A stretch of DNA of 6,981 nt from DSWT01 sp036845725. Lineage in GTDB: Bacteria > Chloroflexota > Anaerolineae > B4-G1 > SLSP01. The notes under the pieces were generated by a model. The model had not been told where the DNA came from, ran no database searches, and worked only from the letters and a program-made list of their open reading frames with translations. The stretch is taken from assembly GCA_036845725.1 (NCBI GenBank), contig DAIUDK010000198.1, positions 1 through 6,981 on the forward strand. Direction: 5' to 3'. The position numbers and the translations under genes are program-made. This document shows, piece by piece, positions 1 to 5,421 of the stretch (position 1 is the first letter of the stretch; the number at the start of each line of letters is the position of its first letter).

Positions 1-514
1 CGAAATCGGGCCAGCGGTGTGTCATCTTGGGCCATAGCACGCGGAAGAACTCTCGCACGTCTGCGCAGATGCCCTGATCGATGATGTAATTGAGCGCGCG
101 CCACCCACCGCGTGTGCGGTCGTGTTCGTAATTCGCGTAGTCATCAAGGTCGATATCGTACCCTAACTCAATTATGTCCTGGATGTGGGCGTCGTCGCTC
201 TCTTTGAGCAGCTTGTCGTTTCGCCTGATCACACTTTGCAACGTCTGGTTTTCGGGATCGATGCCGTAGCCCAGGATGTGGAGTGTCAGTTCCTTGGGGC
301 CGTAATCCCGGACCATTGTCGATACTTCGACGCCGCGCAGAAAGGCGAGTCCCGCCGCGCGTGCCAGTATTTCTGTCGTGTAGACGTTTGCCGTCGTATC
401 GTGGTCGGCTATGGCAAAAAGGCCAATTCCCGTGGCCCGGACGCCTTCGACAACGCGCTCCGGTGTCCAACAGCCGTCGGAAGCCGTGGTGTGGATGTGC
501 AGGTCTGTACGCAC
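1..514 (-). CDS. PHP-domain phosphoesterase (TrpH/YciV-like), 3' end cut by window edge
   Basis: Only the N-terminal 171 residues are present; the gene continues off the left edge. The PHP superfamily hydrolyses phosphoesters at a multi-metal centre. The closest subfamily appears to be COG0613 (RNase AM / 3',5'-nucleoside bisphosphate phosphatase type). Visible metal-site motifs are DLHIHT at residues 4-9, followed by a SDG (12-14), ADHDT at 36-40, and GVEVST at 61-66. A LHILGYGID stretch (78-86) matches the usual later His-containing strand. The start is GTG at 514-512, because it lies 8 bases after a GGAG core (AAGGAGAA at 528-521 on this strand) and places the first motif at residues 4-9, as normal for the family. 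It is transcribed divergently from the SPFH gene. The superfamily is secure; the substrate (RNA, pAp or other) cannot be told from this fragment. Confidence 0.9.
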   Translation of the reverse strand, partial: MRTDLHIHTTASDGCWTPERVVEGVRATGIGLFAIADHDTTANVYTTEILARAAGLAFLRGVEVSTMVRDYGPKELTLHILGYGIDPENQTLQSVIRRNDKLLKESDDAHIQDIIELGYDIDLDDYANYEHDRTRGGWRALNYIIDQGICADVREFFRVLWPKMTHRWPDF

Positions 515-520
515 TAGCGT

Positions 521-528
521 TTCTCCTT
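521..528 (-). promoter_or_regulatory. ribosome binding site of the PHP gene
   Basis: AAGGAGAA on the minus strand, with the GGAG core 8 bases before GTG 514-512. It decides in favour of the GTG start; no ATG in frame gives an intact first PHP motif. Confidence 0.75.
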
Positions 529-602
529 CAAGTCATTCCGAAAATTGACGCTTCAGCGCTGATGCGCCTGGATCGGCGGCCAAAGCCATTTTCCTTTAAC
601 CC

Positions 603-616
603 GCGCCTTTAGGCGC
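603..616. repeat. small GC-rich inverted repeat
   Basis: GCGCC-TTTA-GGCGC is a perfect 5-bp stem with a 4-base loop. It is followed by AAAATG, which can pair imperfectly with a CATTTT at 587-592. No T-run follows on either strand, so it is not a clear terminator. It may be a 5' leader hairpin of the divergent PHP transcript or chance. Confidence 0.4.
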
Positions 617-664
617 AAAATGCCGTCCCAATGAATTCTACATGTGTTTCCGAGATGTACAAGA

Positions 665-682
665 ACTGTAGGTTTCTACAGT
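665..682. repeat. 7-bp inverted repeat upstream of the SPFH gene, candidate operator
   Basis: ACTGTAG-GTTT-CTACAGT is a perfect 7-bp dyad with a 4-base spacer. It sits 33 bases upstream of the TATAAG candidate -10 and 81 bases before the SPFH start. The symmetry fits a dimeric repressor or activator site; no specific regulator family can be assigned. Confidence 0.4.
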
Positions 683-763
683 AGCGGGCGGGCGTCATTT
701 CTGTTAGACTTGGGGTATAAGTGGGCGCTTGTCCCATTTGACCATTAGACGATGGAGGTTAAG

Positions 764-1726
764 ATGACACAAACAATGGTTTCTCCTGAAGGCAATCGAC
801 CGGCGCCGCAATCCCCTAAGGTGACGGTGGGGGTGGTCGACTCTCTTTTCAAGCTGGCGACGGTTGTGCTGGCGGCGGTGGTGGTGTTGGTGGTGCTGGT
901 GGTGGTTGGACGTTCTGCCGTCTACAAGATTCACGCCTATGAGCGCGGTCTGCACTTGCGGGGCGGGCGTTTCGTCTCGGTGGACGAACCCGGCTGGCAT
1001 ATACAGATCCCGCTGGTGGATACGGTTATCATCGTCAAGGTAAACGAGCGGCTGGGCTACGTGGAGGAAGTTCCGGCGATGACGTCCGATGATGTGACGA
1101 TGGATGTCTCGTTGCAGTACACCTATCGCGTCAGCGATCCGCAACGCTTCGCTTTGGAGGTGGATGACCCAGAGCGCATCATTTTCGAGTTCGTCCAGGG
1201 CAAGCTGCGGGACGTCGTCAACACAAAGGATATGACCGAGGTGATGCACAGCCGCGCGGAGATGAACACCGAGGTGATGGCGGCGCTGCGAGAGAAAGAG
1301 GCGCAGTATGGCGTGGAGTTTATGACGGTGCAGATTCAGGGCGCATCCCCGCCGGAGGAGGTCGTAACGGCGATCAAGGATCGCATGGTGGCGGTGCAGC
1401 GGCAGGAGCAGGCCCAGGCCGAGGCCGCGCAGCGTCGTACGCTGGCGGACGCCGACTTCTACGCCGCGCAGAAGCATGCCGAAGGTAGCGCCTACGAGAT
1501 TACCGCGCTGGCCGAAGCCGACGCGCAGCGTATCACCCTCACCTCCGCCGCCGAGCGCGACGCGATGCAGGCGATCCTGGCTGCGTTGCAGGGCAAGGGC
1601 GAATTGGGCGAGCAATACATCCAGTTGCTCATCGCGGAGAAGTTGAAAGACAACAGCAAATGGATCATCAGCGGCGGCTCTGGCGACACCGTTCCCGTCG
1701 TCGAACTGCGGACGTCAGGGGAGTAG
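764..1726 (+). CDS. SPFH/band 7 membrane protein (prohibitin/HflK-HflC-like)
   Basis: A 320-residue membrane-anchored scaffold of the SPFH superfamily (stomatin, prohibitin, flotillin, HflK/C). These proteins form large ring-shaped oligomers at the membrane and often modulate proteases or lipid domains. A very Val-rich membrane segment spans about residues 29-49. The SPFH domain (about 52-215) includes YERGLHLRGG (59-68), EPGWHIQIPLVD (75-86), and the MTSDDVTMDVSLQYTY strand pair (106-121). An Ala/Glu/Gln-rich helical, probably coiled-coil, region covers about 198-275. ATG 764 is chosen because GGAGG (754-758) lies 5 bases before it; the in-frame ATG at 752 overlaps this site. No FtsH-type partner is adjacent. 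The next gene, 84 bases on, encodes another membrane-anchored protein and may be co-transcribed. The family is clear; the role is not. Confidence 0.88.
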   Translation: MTQTMVSPEGNRPAPQSPKVTVGVVDSLFKLATVVLAAVVVLVVLVVVGRSAVYKIHAYERGLHLRGGRFVSVDEPGWHIQIPLVDTVIIVKVNERLGYVEEVPAMTSDDVTMDVSLQYTYRVSDPQRFALEVDDPERIIFEFVQGKLRDVVNTKDMTEVMHSRAEMNTEVMAALREKEAQYGVEFMTVQIQGASPPEEVVTAIKDRMVAVQRQEQAQAEAAQRRTLADADFYAAQKHAEGSAYEITALAEADAQRITLTSAAERDAMQAILAALQGKGELGEQYIQLLIAEKLKDNSKWIISGGSGDTVPVVELRTSGE

Positions 1727-1791
1727 ACGGTAGATAGTAAACAGTAGATGGGGTTTCTTCCCCTGTCTACCGTCTACGGTCTATTGTCTAC
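1723..1791. repeat. long hairpin of inverted heptamer repeats (GTAGAYR units)
   Basis: The left arm is four heptamers: GTAGACG, GTAGATA, GTAAACA, GTAGATG (1723-1750). The right arm is four reverse-complement heptamers: TGTCTAC, CGTCTAC, GGTCTAT, TGTCTAC (1764-1791). GGGG (1750-1753) and CCCC (1760-1763) pair around a TTTCTT loop, so the whole folds into an imperfect hairpin with about 31-bp arms and mismatches spaced by the heptamer period. The left arm includes the TAG stop of the SPFH gene. No T-run follows, so it is not a standard terminator. It could act as an attenuator, an RNA-stability element or a dispersed repeat. Confidence 0.85.
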
Positions 1792-1810
1792 CTTTCCAAA
1801 GGAGCTGGCT

Positions 1811-2275
1811 ATGAAACGTGCATGGATCCTTGTGTTGCTGGCGGTGATCGTGCTGGGCGTTGTCGGGATCATGGTGGTACGGCGTGGACTTGGTCCCACG
1901 TCCCACAGCGATCTGTCGCAGCCGCGCATCTACGCCTACCGCGATTGGCAGAGCGTGGGGATGCAGGTCAACCAGGGCGATCTCATCCGCTTGCGCGCCC
2001 AGGGGACGTGGCTTTACACGCCGGGCGAGTATCACGGCCCCGAAGGACATCGTCGCTATCCCGCGCCAAGTTATTATCCGGTCGGCGGCGTCGCGGGTGG
2101 GGTGTTGCTTGGTCGCATCGGCGAGGATGGACGCCCGTTCATCGTAGGCCGGGGCGGAACTTTCTACGCCGACGGCACGGGGTTGCTGTATCTGCGCATC
2201 AATGATGACATTCTCAGCGACAACGAAGGCTACCTCACGGTGGAGATCACGGTCACATCGCCGACGCCCCGGTAG
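1811..2275 (+). CDS. membrane-anchored protein with LecA (PA-IL)-like lectin domain
   Basis: A 154-residue protein with one N-terminal membrane anchor or uncleaved signal (about residues 4-23) and an extracytoplasmic beta-rich domain (about 40-148). The domain aligns, from my memory of the protein, with Pseudomonas LecA, a calcium-dependent galactose lectin. The shared blocks are GDLIRLRAQGTW (56-67), Y69 followed by GPEG (76-79) and a YP (83-84), GGVLLGRIG (96-104), and IND...DN.G (130-140). Expected calcium ligands are kept or conservatively changed: Y69, D132, S136 (Thr in LecA), D137 (Asn) and N138. The LecA sugar-contact His is Tyr 83 here, so sugar specificity may differ or be lost. ATG 1811 is chosen because AAAGGAG (1798-1804) lies 6 bases before it; the in-frame ATG at 1748 lies inside the hairpin with no ribosome site. 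Confidence 0.72.
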   Translation: MKRAWILVLLAVIVLGVVGIMVVRRGLGPTSHSDLSQPRIYAYRDWQSVGMQVNQGDLIRLRAQGTWLYTPGEYHGPEGHRRYPAPSYYPVGGVAGGVLLGRIGEDGRPFIVGRGGTFYADGTGLLYLRINDDILSDNEGYLTVEITVTSPTPR

Positions 2276-2309
2276 TTAGCCTTCAACTATCAGCAGTTAG
2301 CCTTCAGCT
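2275..2309. repeat. heptamer repeat tract after the LecA-like gene
   Basis: Reads as successive heptamers GTTAGCC, TTCAACT, ATCAGCA, GTTAGCC, TTCAGCT. The 11-base word GTTAGCCTTCA occurs at 2275-2285 and again at 2296-2306, exactly 21 bases (three heptamers) apart. The first unit overlaps the last base of the TAG stop codon (2273-2275). The sequence differs from the GTAGAYR family at 1723-1791 but has the same period and the same stop-codon placement. Confidence 0.75.
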
Positions 2310-2378
2310 TCCGCGTTTTGAGTTTCTTTGCTGATTGCCACAAGCTGAGGGTTAAACGCATACAAAAGGGAATTACTT

Positions 2379-2918
2379 ATGATGATCGGACGGGAAACAA
2401 CGGAGAAGGTGAATTTGGGTTATCTGGTTGGCGCGGCCGGCGCTGCCTTTCTGCTGGCGGCGTTGGCGCGGCCTTTGCTGAAACTCCCGCCGGTTCTCGC
2501 ATCGGCAGCAGTCTGCTTACTTTACCTGGTGTGGCCACGGATCGTTTGCTGGCGGGCGCCGTCAAGGAGGCTACTGCGAAGCAGGAAGTTCGGTTCGTCT
2601 GTTGCTCTCGGAGCATTGTTGGTGGCGGTCATATGTATGTTCATCGCTTATATTTTCCCTTTCGATACAGAGTATGCACCGGGGTACTCGGAAGCGGCGT
2701 TCCGCTCTGTCAGGATCGGCGATTCCAAAGAGGAAGTCATCACGCTGCTGGGAGAACCGCTGTTTGTCCATACCGTTGGCGTCGAAGGAACGGAAACGTG
2801 GGGAGAATGGTTGCGGTATTCCTGGTCGCCTTCCGGTGAGAACTACCTGGTGCGGCAATTTATGCTGGATAGTGAGGGGCGAGTGGTGAAGATTGCACGT
2901 AAAGTTTATTGGGATTGA
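2379..2918 (+). CDS. membrane protein with BamE/SmpA-like C-terminal domain, copy A1
   Basis: A 179-residue protein with three hydrophobic segments (about 13-30, 37-55, 73-93) and a soluble C-terminal domain (about 104-177). That domain reads like the SmpA/OmlA/BamE fold: FRSVRIGDSKEEVITLLGEP (108-127), then WLRYSW (144-149), and RQFMLDSEGRVVKI (159-172) as closing strands. In diderms this fold occurs in outer-membrane lipoproteins such as BamE; here there is no lipobox and the domain is tethered by membrane helices, so the function is unknown. ATG 2379 follows AAGGG (2366-2370) by 8 bases; the adjacent in-frame ATG 2382 is an alternative. Gene B starts 3 bases after the stop, so translational coupling is likely. 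The gene is a close paralogue of A2 (3954-4463). Confidence 0.75.
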   Translation: MMIGRETTEKVNLGYLVGAAGAAFLLAALARPLLKLPPVLASAAVCLLYLVWPRIVCWRAPSRRLLRSRKFGSSVALGALLVAVICMFIAYIFPFDTEYAPGYSEAAFRSVRIGDSKEEVITLLGEPLFVHTVGVEGTETWGEWLRYSWSPSGENYLVRQFMLDSEGRVVKIARKVYWD

Positions 2919-2925
2919 AGTATGG
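2561..2925 (+). repeat. duplicated segment, copy 1
   Basis: This segment aligns without gaps to 4106-4470. I count about 36 differences in 365 bases, roughly 90% identity. The longest perfect run is 61 bases, 2743-2803 against 4288-4348. The similarity includes the 3' two thirds of A1, its TGA stop, the 3-base spacer and the ATGG of gene B, then stops abruptly. Upstream of 2561 identity falls to about two thirds and fades. Confidence 0.9.
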
Positions 2926-3917
2926 CAGTTTTACGTTTGAAAACTGATTCGACCGATTTAACCAGCTTCAAAGCGTGGCAAGTGGAACTACTTTTTGCAG
3001 TACCAATCGTCGCGTTTGTGATTTATCTGTTCTATACCTGGTTCGCCGTGCTGGACCGCTATTTCATCTTCCTCTATTTTCACGACATGGGGCCAGGGTT
3101 TGATACGATGCCCTTTGGTTGGGTTACAACCAGTCGCTACTGGATGTCGGGACTAGTCGCTAGTGGCGCGGTGATGATCCCTTATATGGCAGTCAATCTC
3201 GTTTTAGGACGAGTAGTCAAGACATTCAGTGCACCAAAATGGTGGCGTTTGTGGCTGCTATGTGCTATTCCCTTATTGATCGCTATTCCGGCGATCGTGA
3301 TGACGGTCAACGATCCGGTTTTGCCTCTTATCAACGCTGTACAGGTCACTGTCGTAACGTTGATTGGTCTGGCATTGGCAGTGATGTTGGGGCAGGTTGC
3401 GGCAAAACGTCCGATGGCGTATATTTTGCTGATGATAGATGGGTTCGGGTTGGCGTGTTTGCTCAGTTCTCTAATTAGATTCGAAAGCTATCCACACTGG
3501 CTGGCACGGGGAAGTACAGGAGTTATCTACCGACATCTGGCTTTGGTCACAGTCGGCATCGTGTTGCTGGTCACTATGACTGCGTTTTACTGTTGGTGGC
3601 GACGCACAGAAATACCAAACGCGGCGAGCTGGTTCGTCGCCGGCTTGGATATTACCTATCTGTTTTTGCCTCTCTATCACCACCTTTTCTGGTGCAAAGA
3701 TTATGGCAGCTGGACCGACCCCGACTATTTTGCCTACATCTCCGACGCGGACAACTACTTCGCGCGCAGTGCTTTGCTCCAGATCAGTGTCTGGGTGGCA
3801 GTGGCATTGATTGCGCTGGGGCTTACTTGGTTACGTTCATGGCTCTCTGCGTGGCGAATAGCATCTGCTACTGAATTGCGAGAAACCAGCCTAGGAGTCA
3901 GGACAAAGAGAAGATAG
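2922..3917 (+). CDS. polytopic membrane protein of unknown function (gene B)
   Basis: I do not recognise this 331-residue protein. It has about eight hydrophobic segments, near residues 21-43, 74-95, 108-128, 133-158, 165-185, 204-225, 234-257 and 283-304. Between the last two lies a loop rich in acidic and aromatic residues (about 258-280, including CKDYGSWTDPDYF), probably on one face of the membrane. The C-terminal tail is basic (RTKRR). No catalytic motif such as EExxxR, HExxH or GxSxG is evident. The ATG lies 3 bases after the stop of A1, so its ribosome site (the GGGATTGAAG region) lies over the end of A1, which points to coupled translation. It has no visible sequence similarity to the CPBP protease that takes the equivalent place after A2. 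Confidence 0.8.
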   Translation: MAVLRLKTDSTDLTSFKAWQVELLFAVPIVAFVIYLFYTWFAVLDRYFIFLYFHDMGPGFDTMPFGWVTTSRYWMSGLVASGAVMIPYMAVNLVLGRVVKTFSAPKWWRLWLLCAIPLLIAIPAIVMTVNDPVLPLINAVQVTVVTLIGLALAVMLGQVAAKRPMAYILLMIDGFGLACLLSSLIRFESYPHWLARGSTGVIYRHLALVTVGIVLLVTMTAFYCWWRRTEIPNAASWFVAGLDITYLFLPLYHHLFWCKDYGSWTDPDYFAYISDADNYFARSALLQISVWVAVALIALGLTWLRSWLSAWRIASATELRETSLGVRTKRR

Positions 3918-3953
3918 CGGGGAAAACGAGAGCAAATAGGCGCAACTTTGGAC

Positions 3954-4463
3954 ATGATAGATGGCGGTTTATTGGTCGGGGTAGCCGCCGCCCTGGTGAT
4001 GGTGGTGTTGTCGCGACCTGTGGTAGAACTACTGCCCTTTCTCGGATTGGCCGCAGTCTCTATTCTCTACCTGGCGTGGCCGTGCACCGCTCGCCGGTGG
4101 ACGCCGTCAAGGGGGCTACTGCGCAACAGGAAGTTTGGTTCGTCTGTCGCCCTCGGCGCATTGCTGGTGGCGGTCATATGTATGTTCATCACTTATATTT
4201 TCCCTTTCGATACAGAGTATGCGCCGGGGTACTCGGAAGCGGCGTTCCGCTCTGTACAGATTGGTGATTCCAGAGAGGACGTCATCGCGCTGCTGGGAGA
4301 ACCGCTGTTTGTCCATACCGTTGGCGTCGAAGGAACGGAAACGTGGGGCGAATGGCTGCGGTATTCCTGGTCGCCTTCTAGTAAGAATTACCTGGTGCGG
4401 CAATTTATGCTGGATGGTGAGGGGCAAGTGGTGAAGATCCTCAGCGAAGTTTGGTGGGATTGA
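3954..4463 (+). CDS. membrane protein with BamE/SmpA-like C-terminal domain, copy A2
   Basis: A 169-residue paralogue of A1 with the same plan: three hydrophobic segments, then the domain with IGDSREDVIALLGEP and RQFMLDGEGQVVKI. The first roughly 50 residues are only loosely similar to A1. From about KFGSSVALGALL onward nearly every residue matches, with differences mostly at charged positions and the last few residues. The start is uncertain: ATG 3954 is conventional, but a TTG at 3948 in the same frame is better placed relative to the weak TAGG at 3937-3940. The gene lies 36 bases after gene B and 3 bases before the CPBP protease gene, the same 3-base junction as A1 and gene B. The role is unknown; a cognate partner or chaperone of the following membrane protein is a guess from gene order. 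Confidence 0.75.
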   Translation: MIDGGLLVGVAAALVMVVLSRPVVELLPFLGLAAVSILYLAWPCTARRWTPSRGLLRNRKFGSSVALGALLVAVICMFITYIFPFDTEYAPGYSEAAFRSVQIGDSREDVIALLGEPLFVHTVGVEGTETWGEWLRYSWSPSSKNYLVRQFMLDGEGQVVKILSEVWWD

Positions 4464-4470
4464 GGTATGG
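4106..4470 (+). repeat. duplicated segment, copy 2
   Basis: Partner of 2561-2925 at an offset of 1545 bases, same orientation, no gaps. It ends at the ATGG that opens the CPBP protease gene, exactly as copy 1 ends at the ATGG of gene B. Confidence 0.9.
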
Positions 4471-5339
4471 AAGCACAAACAAAGCTATATACACCGAGCA
4501 ATAAAACCCACAAGAGCATTTCCTGGGCGATGCTCGCCGGGCTGCTGATTTTGCGACTACTCTTGATGACCGGAGTCGAGTACTTCGCTCCGATTCCCTG
4601 GCTAGACCCTCTGTTCGAGCTTTGTACCTACGTTTTGACGCTTTGCCTGATTTGGTGGGAGCAAGACAGGCTGGCGCTGTTTCACATCGATGCTCTGAGT
4701 ATCGTGATCATCATCTTCCTTAAACCAATTCAGACACTTTACCTGAGCTTCCTTTGGATCACCGTCCAATACGACAACATTCTCGCATTTCCCAGATTTC
4801 CGAGCCTTGTGATCTGGTTCGGCGCGGCGGCGCTCTTCTTTATCATCCGCAAAAAGCGCCCTGAGTTGCTCAAAGTTCAAAAGGCAAGTTGGCGGTGGTT
4901 GGGCATAGGTATCCTGGTTGGCGTCGGACAGGCTCTTTTGCTAGGCTATCCGATGTCATTTGATCCCAGTTTTCAGAACTATAAACCAACTTTGTTCAAT
5001 GAGCTTTTGCCAATTCTGCCTATCTTTGTCTATCAGCTTGGCTATGCAGCCGTAGCAGAGGAACCCTTATTTCGAGGCTTTCTATGGGGACATTTGCGCA
5101 AAGCAGGCTGGCATGAGTGGGGGATATGCCTGTTTCAGGCTGTGCTCTTTGCGCTGGGCCATATCTACTACTTGCCTCGAATGCCCATTTCCTTTTGGGT
5201 CATCGTTCCAGTAGGCGGCCTTGTTTGTGGTCTACTGGCCTGGAAGTCACGCACGATTGCCAGCAGTATGGCAGCACATGGGATATTCAATGCTCTGGCT
5301 GGTACTGTGGCTCGGTTTATCGCTGCATACATCCATTAG
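4467..5339 (+). CDS. CPBP-family (CAAX/Abi) intramembrane metalloprotease
   Basis: A 290-residue multi-pass membrane protein of the CPBP family (relatives of Rce1 and of bacterial Abi/bacteriocin-immunity proteins), glutamate-dependent intramembrane endopeptidases. The three active-site motifs are visible and intact: EEPLFR at 198-203 (EExxxR), FALGH at 228-232 (FxxxH), and HGIFN at 271-275 (HxxxN). Hydrophobic segments occur near 19-36, 50-63, 76-100, 112-127, 143-160, 180-197, 218-235 and 243-258. The basic cluster RKKRPE (128-133) marks a cytoplasmic loop. The start lies 3 bases after A2, with GATTGAGG over the A2 stop as ribosome site. It closes the array and is followed by a strong terminator. 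The substrate is unknown; the neighbouring A2 protein is one candidate. Prenyl-protein processing is unlikely in bacteria. Confidence 0.88.
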   Translation: MEAQTKLYTPSNKTHKSISWAMLAGLLILRLLLMTGVEYFAPIPWLDPLFELCTYVLTLCLIWWEQDRLALFHIDALSIVIIIFLKPIQTLYLSFLWITVQYDNILAFPRFPSLVIWFGAAALFFIIRKKRPELLKVQKASWRWLGIGILVGVGQALLLGYPMSFDPSFQNYKPTLFNELLPILPIFVYQLGYAAVAEEPLFRGFLWGHLRKAGWHEWGICLFQAVLFALGHIYYLPRMPISFWVIVPVGGLVCGLLAWKSRTIASSMAAHGIFNALAGTVARFIAAYIH

Positions 5340-5355
5340 AAGAATCTCGATTTGG

Positions 5356-5399
5356 CCGCCAGGATTGACACGTCGTCAATCCTGGCGGTTGTGTTTTTT
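5356..5399 (+). terminator. strong intrinsic terminator of the A1-B-A2-CPBP array
   Basis: A perfect 14-bp stem pairs CCGCCAGGATTGAC (5356-5369) with GTCAATCCTGGCGG (5375-5388) around the loop ACGTC, followed by TTGTGTTTTTT. It begins 16 bases after the CPBP stop codon. Only the plus-strand side has the T-tract. Confidence 0.93.
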
Positions 5400-5416
5400 G
5401 TCAACACAGTTATAAT
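5389..5416 (+). promoter_or_regulatory. promoter of the Fur-like regulator / cbiM operon
   Basis: A perfect -10 TATAAT at 5411-5416. The best-spaced -35 is TTGTGT at 5389-5394 (16-base spacer), which matches only TTG of the consensus and lies in the T-tract of the upstream terminator. The weak -35 is the uncertain part; the -10 is convincing. Confidence 0.7.
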
Positions 5417-5421
5417 GCTAC

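Larger units (their letters stand above)
515..763. other. divergent intergenic region between the PHP and SPFH genes
   Basis: No convincing gene is seen on either strand. It must hold the 5' signals of both divergent genes. On the plus strand a TATAAG at 716-721 could be a -10 element, but the hexamer about 17 bases upstream (CGTCAT) is a poor -35. Two short inverted repeats (603-616 and 665-682) are listed separately. The plus-strand ribosome site is GGAGG at 754-758, 5 bases before the ATG at 764. Confidence 0.5.

Noticed and set aside
731..760. The minus strand reads CCATCGTCTAATGGTCA, like the acceptor/D-arm start of a tRNA-Glu
   Set aside because: No anticodon stem, T-loop or closing acceptor stem follows on that strand, so there is no tRNA gene; at most a chance match or a relic.
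704..1615. Long open frame on the minus strand opposite the SPFH gene
   Set aside because: The translation is rich in His and Arg without domain motifs, as expected for the antisense of a GTG/GCG-rich gene; the plus strand has a clear SPFH domain and ribosome site.
1723..1791. Possible CRISPR array because of regular short repeats
   Set aside because: Units are 7 bases, contiguous and arranged in inverted orientation with no spacers; no cas genes are nearby.
2318..2839. Alternative plus-strand frame overlapping gene A1
   Set aside because: Cys/Arg-rich translation without motifs or ribosome site; the A1 frame is conserved in A2 with mostly conservative differences, which shows it is the coding one.
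2561..4470. Gene B between direct repeats read as a composite mobile element
   Set aside because: The direct repeats are coding parts of intact paralogous genes; there is no transposase, terminal inverted repeat or target-site duplication. Duplication by recombination explains the layout.
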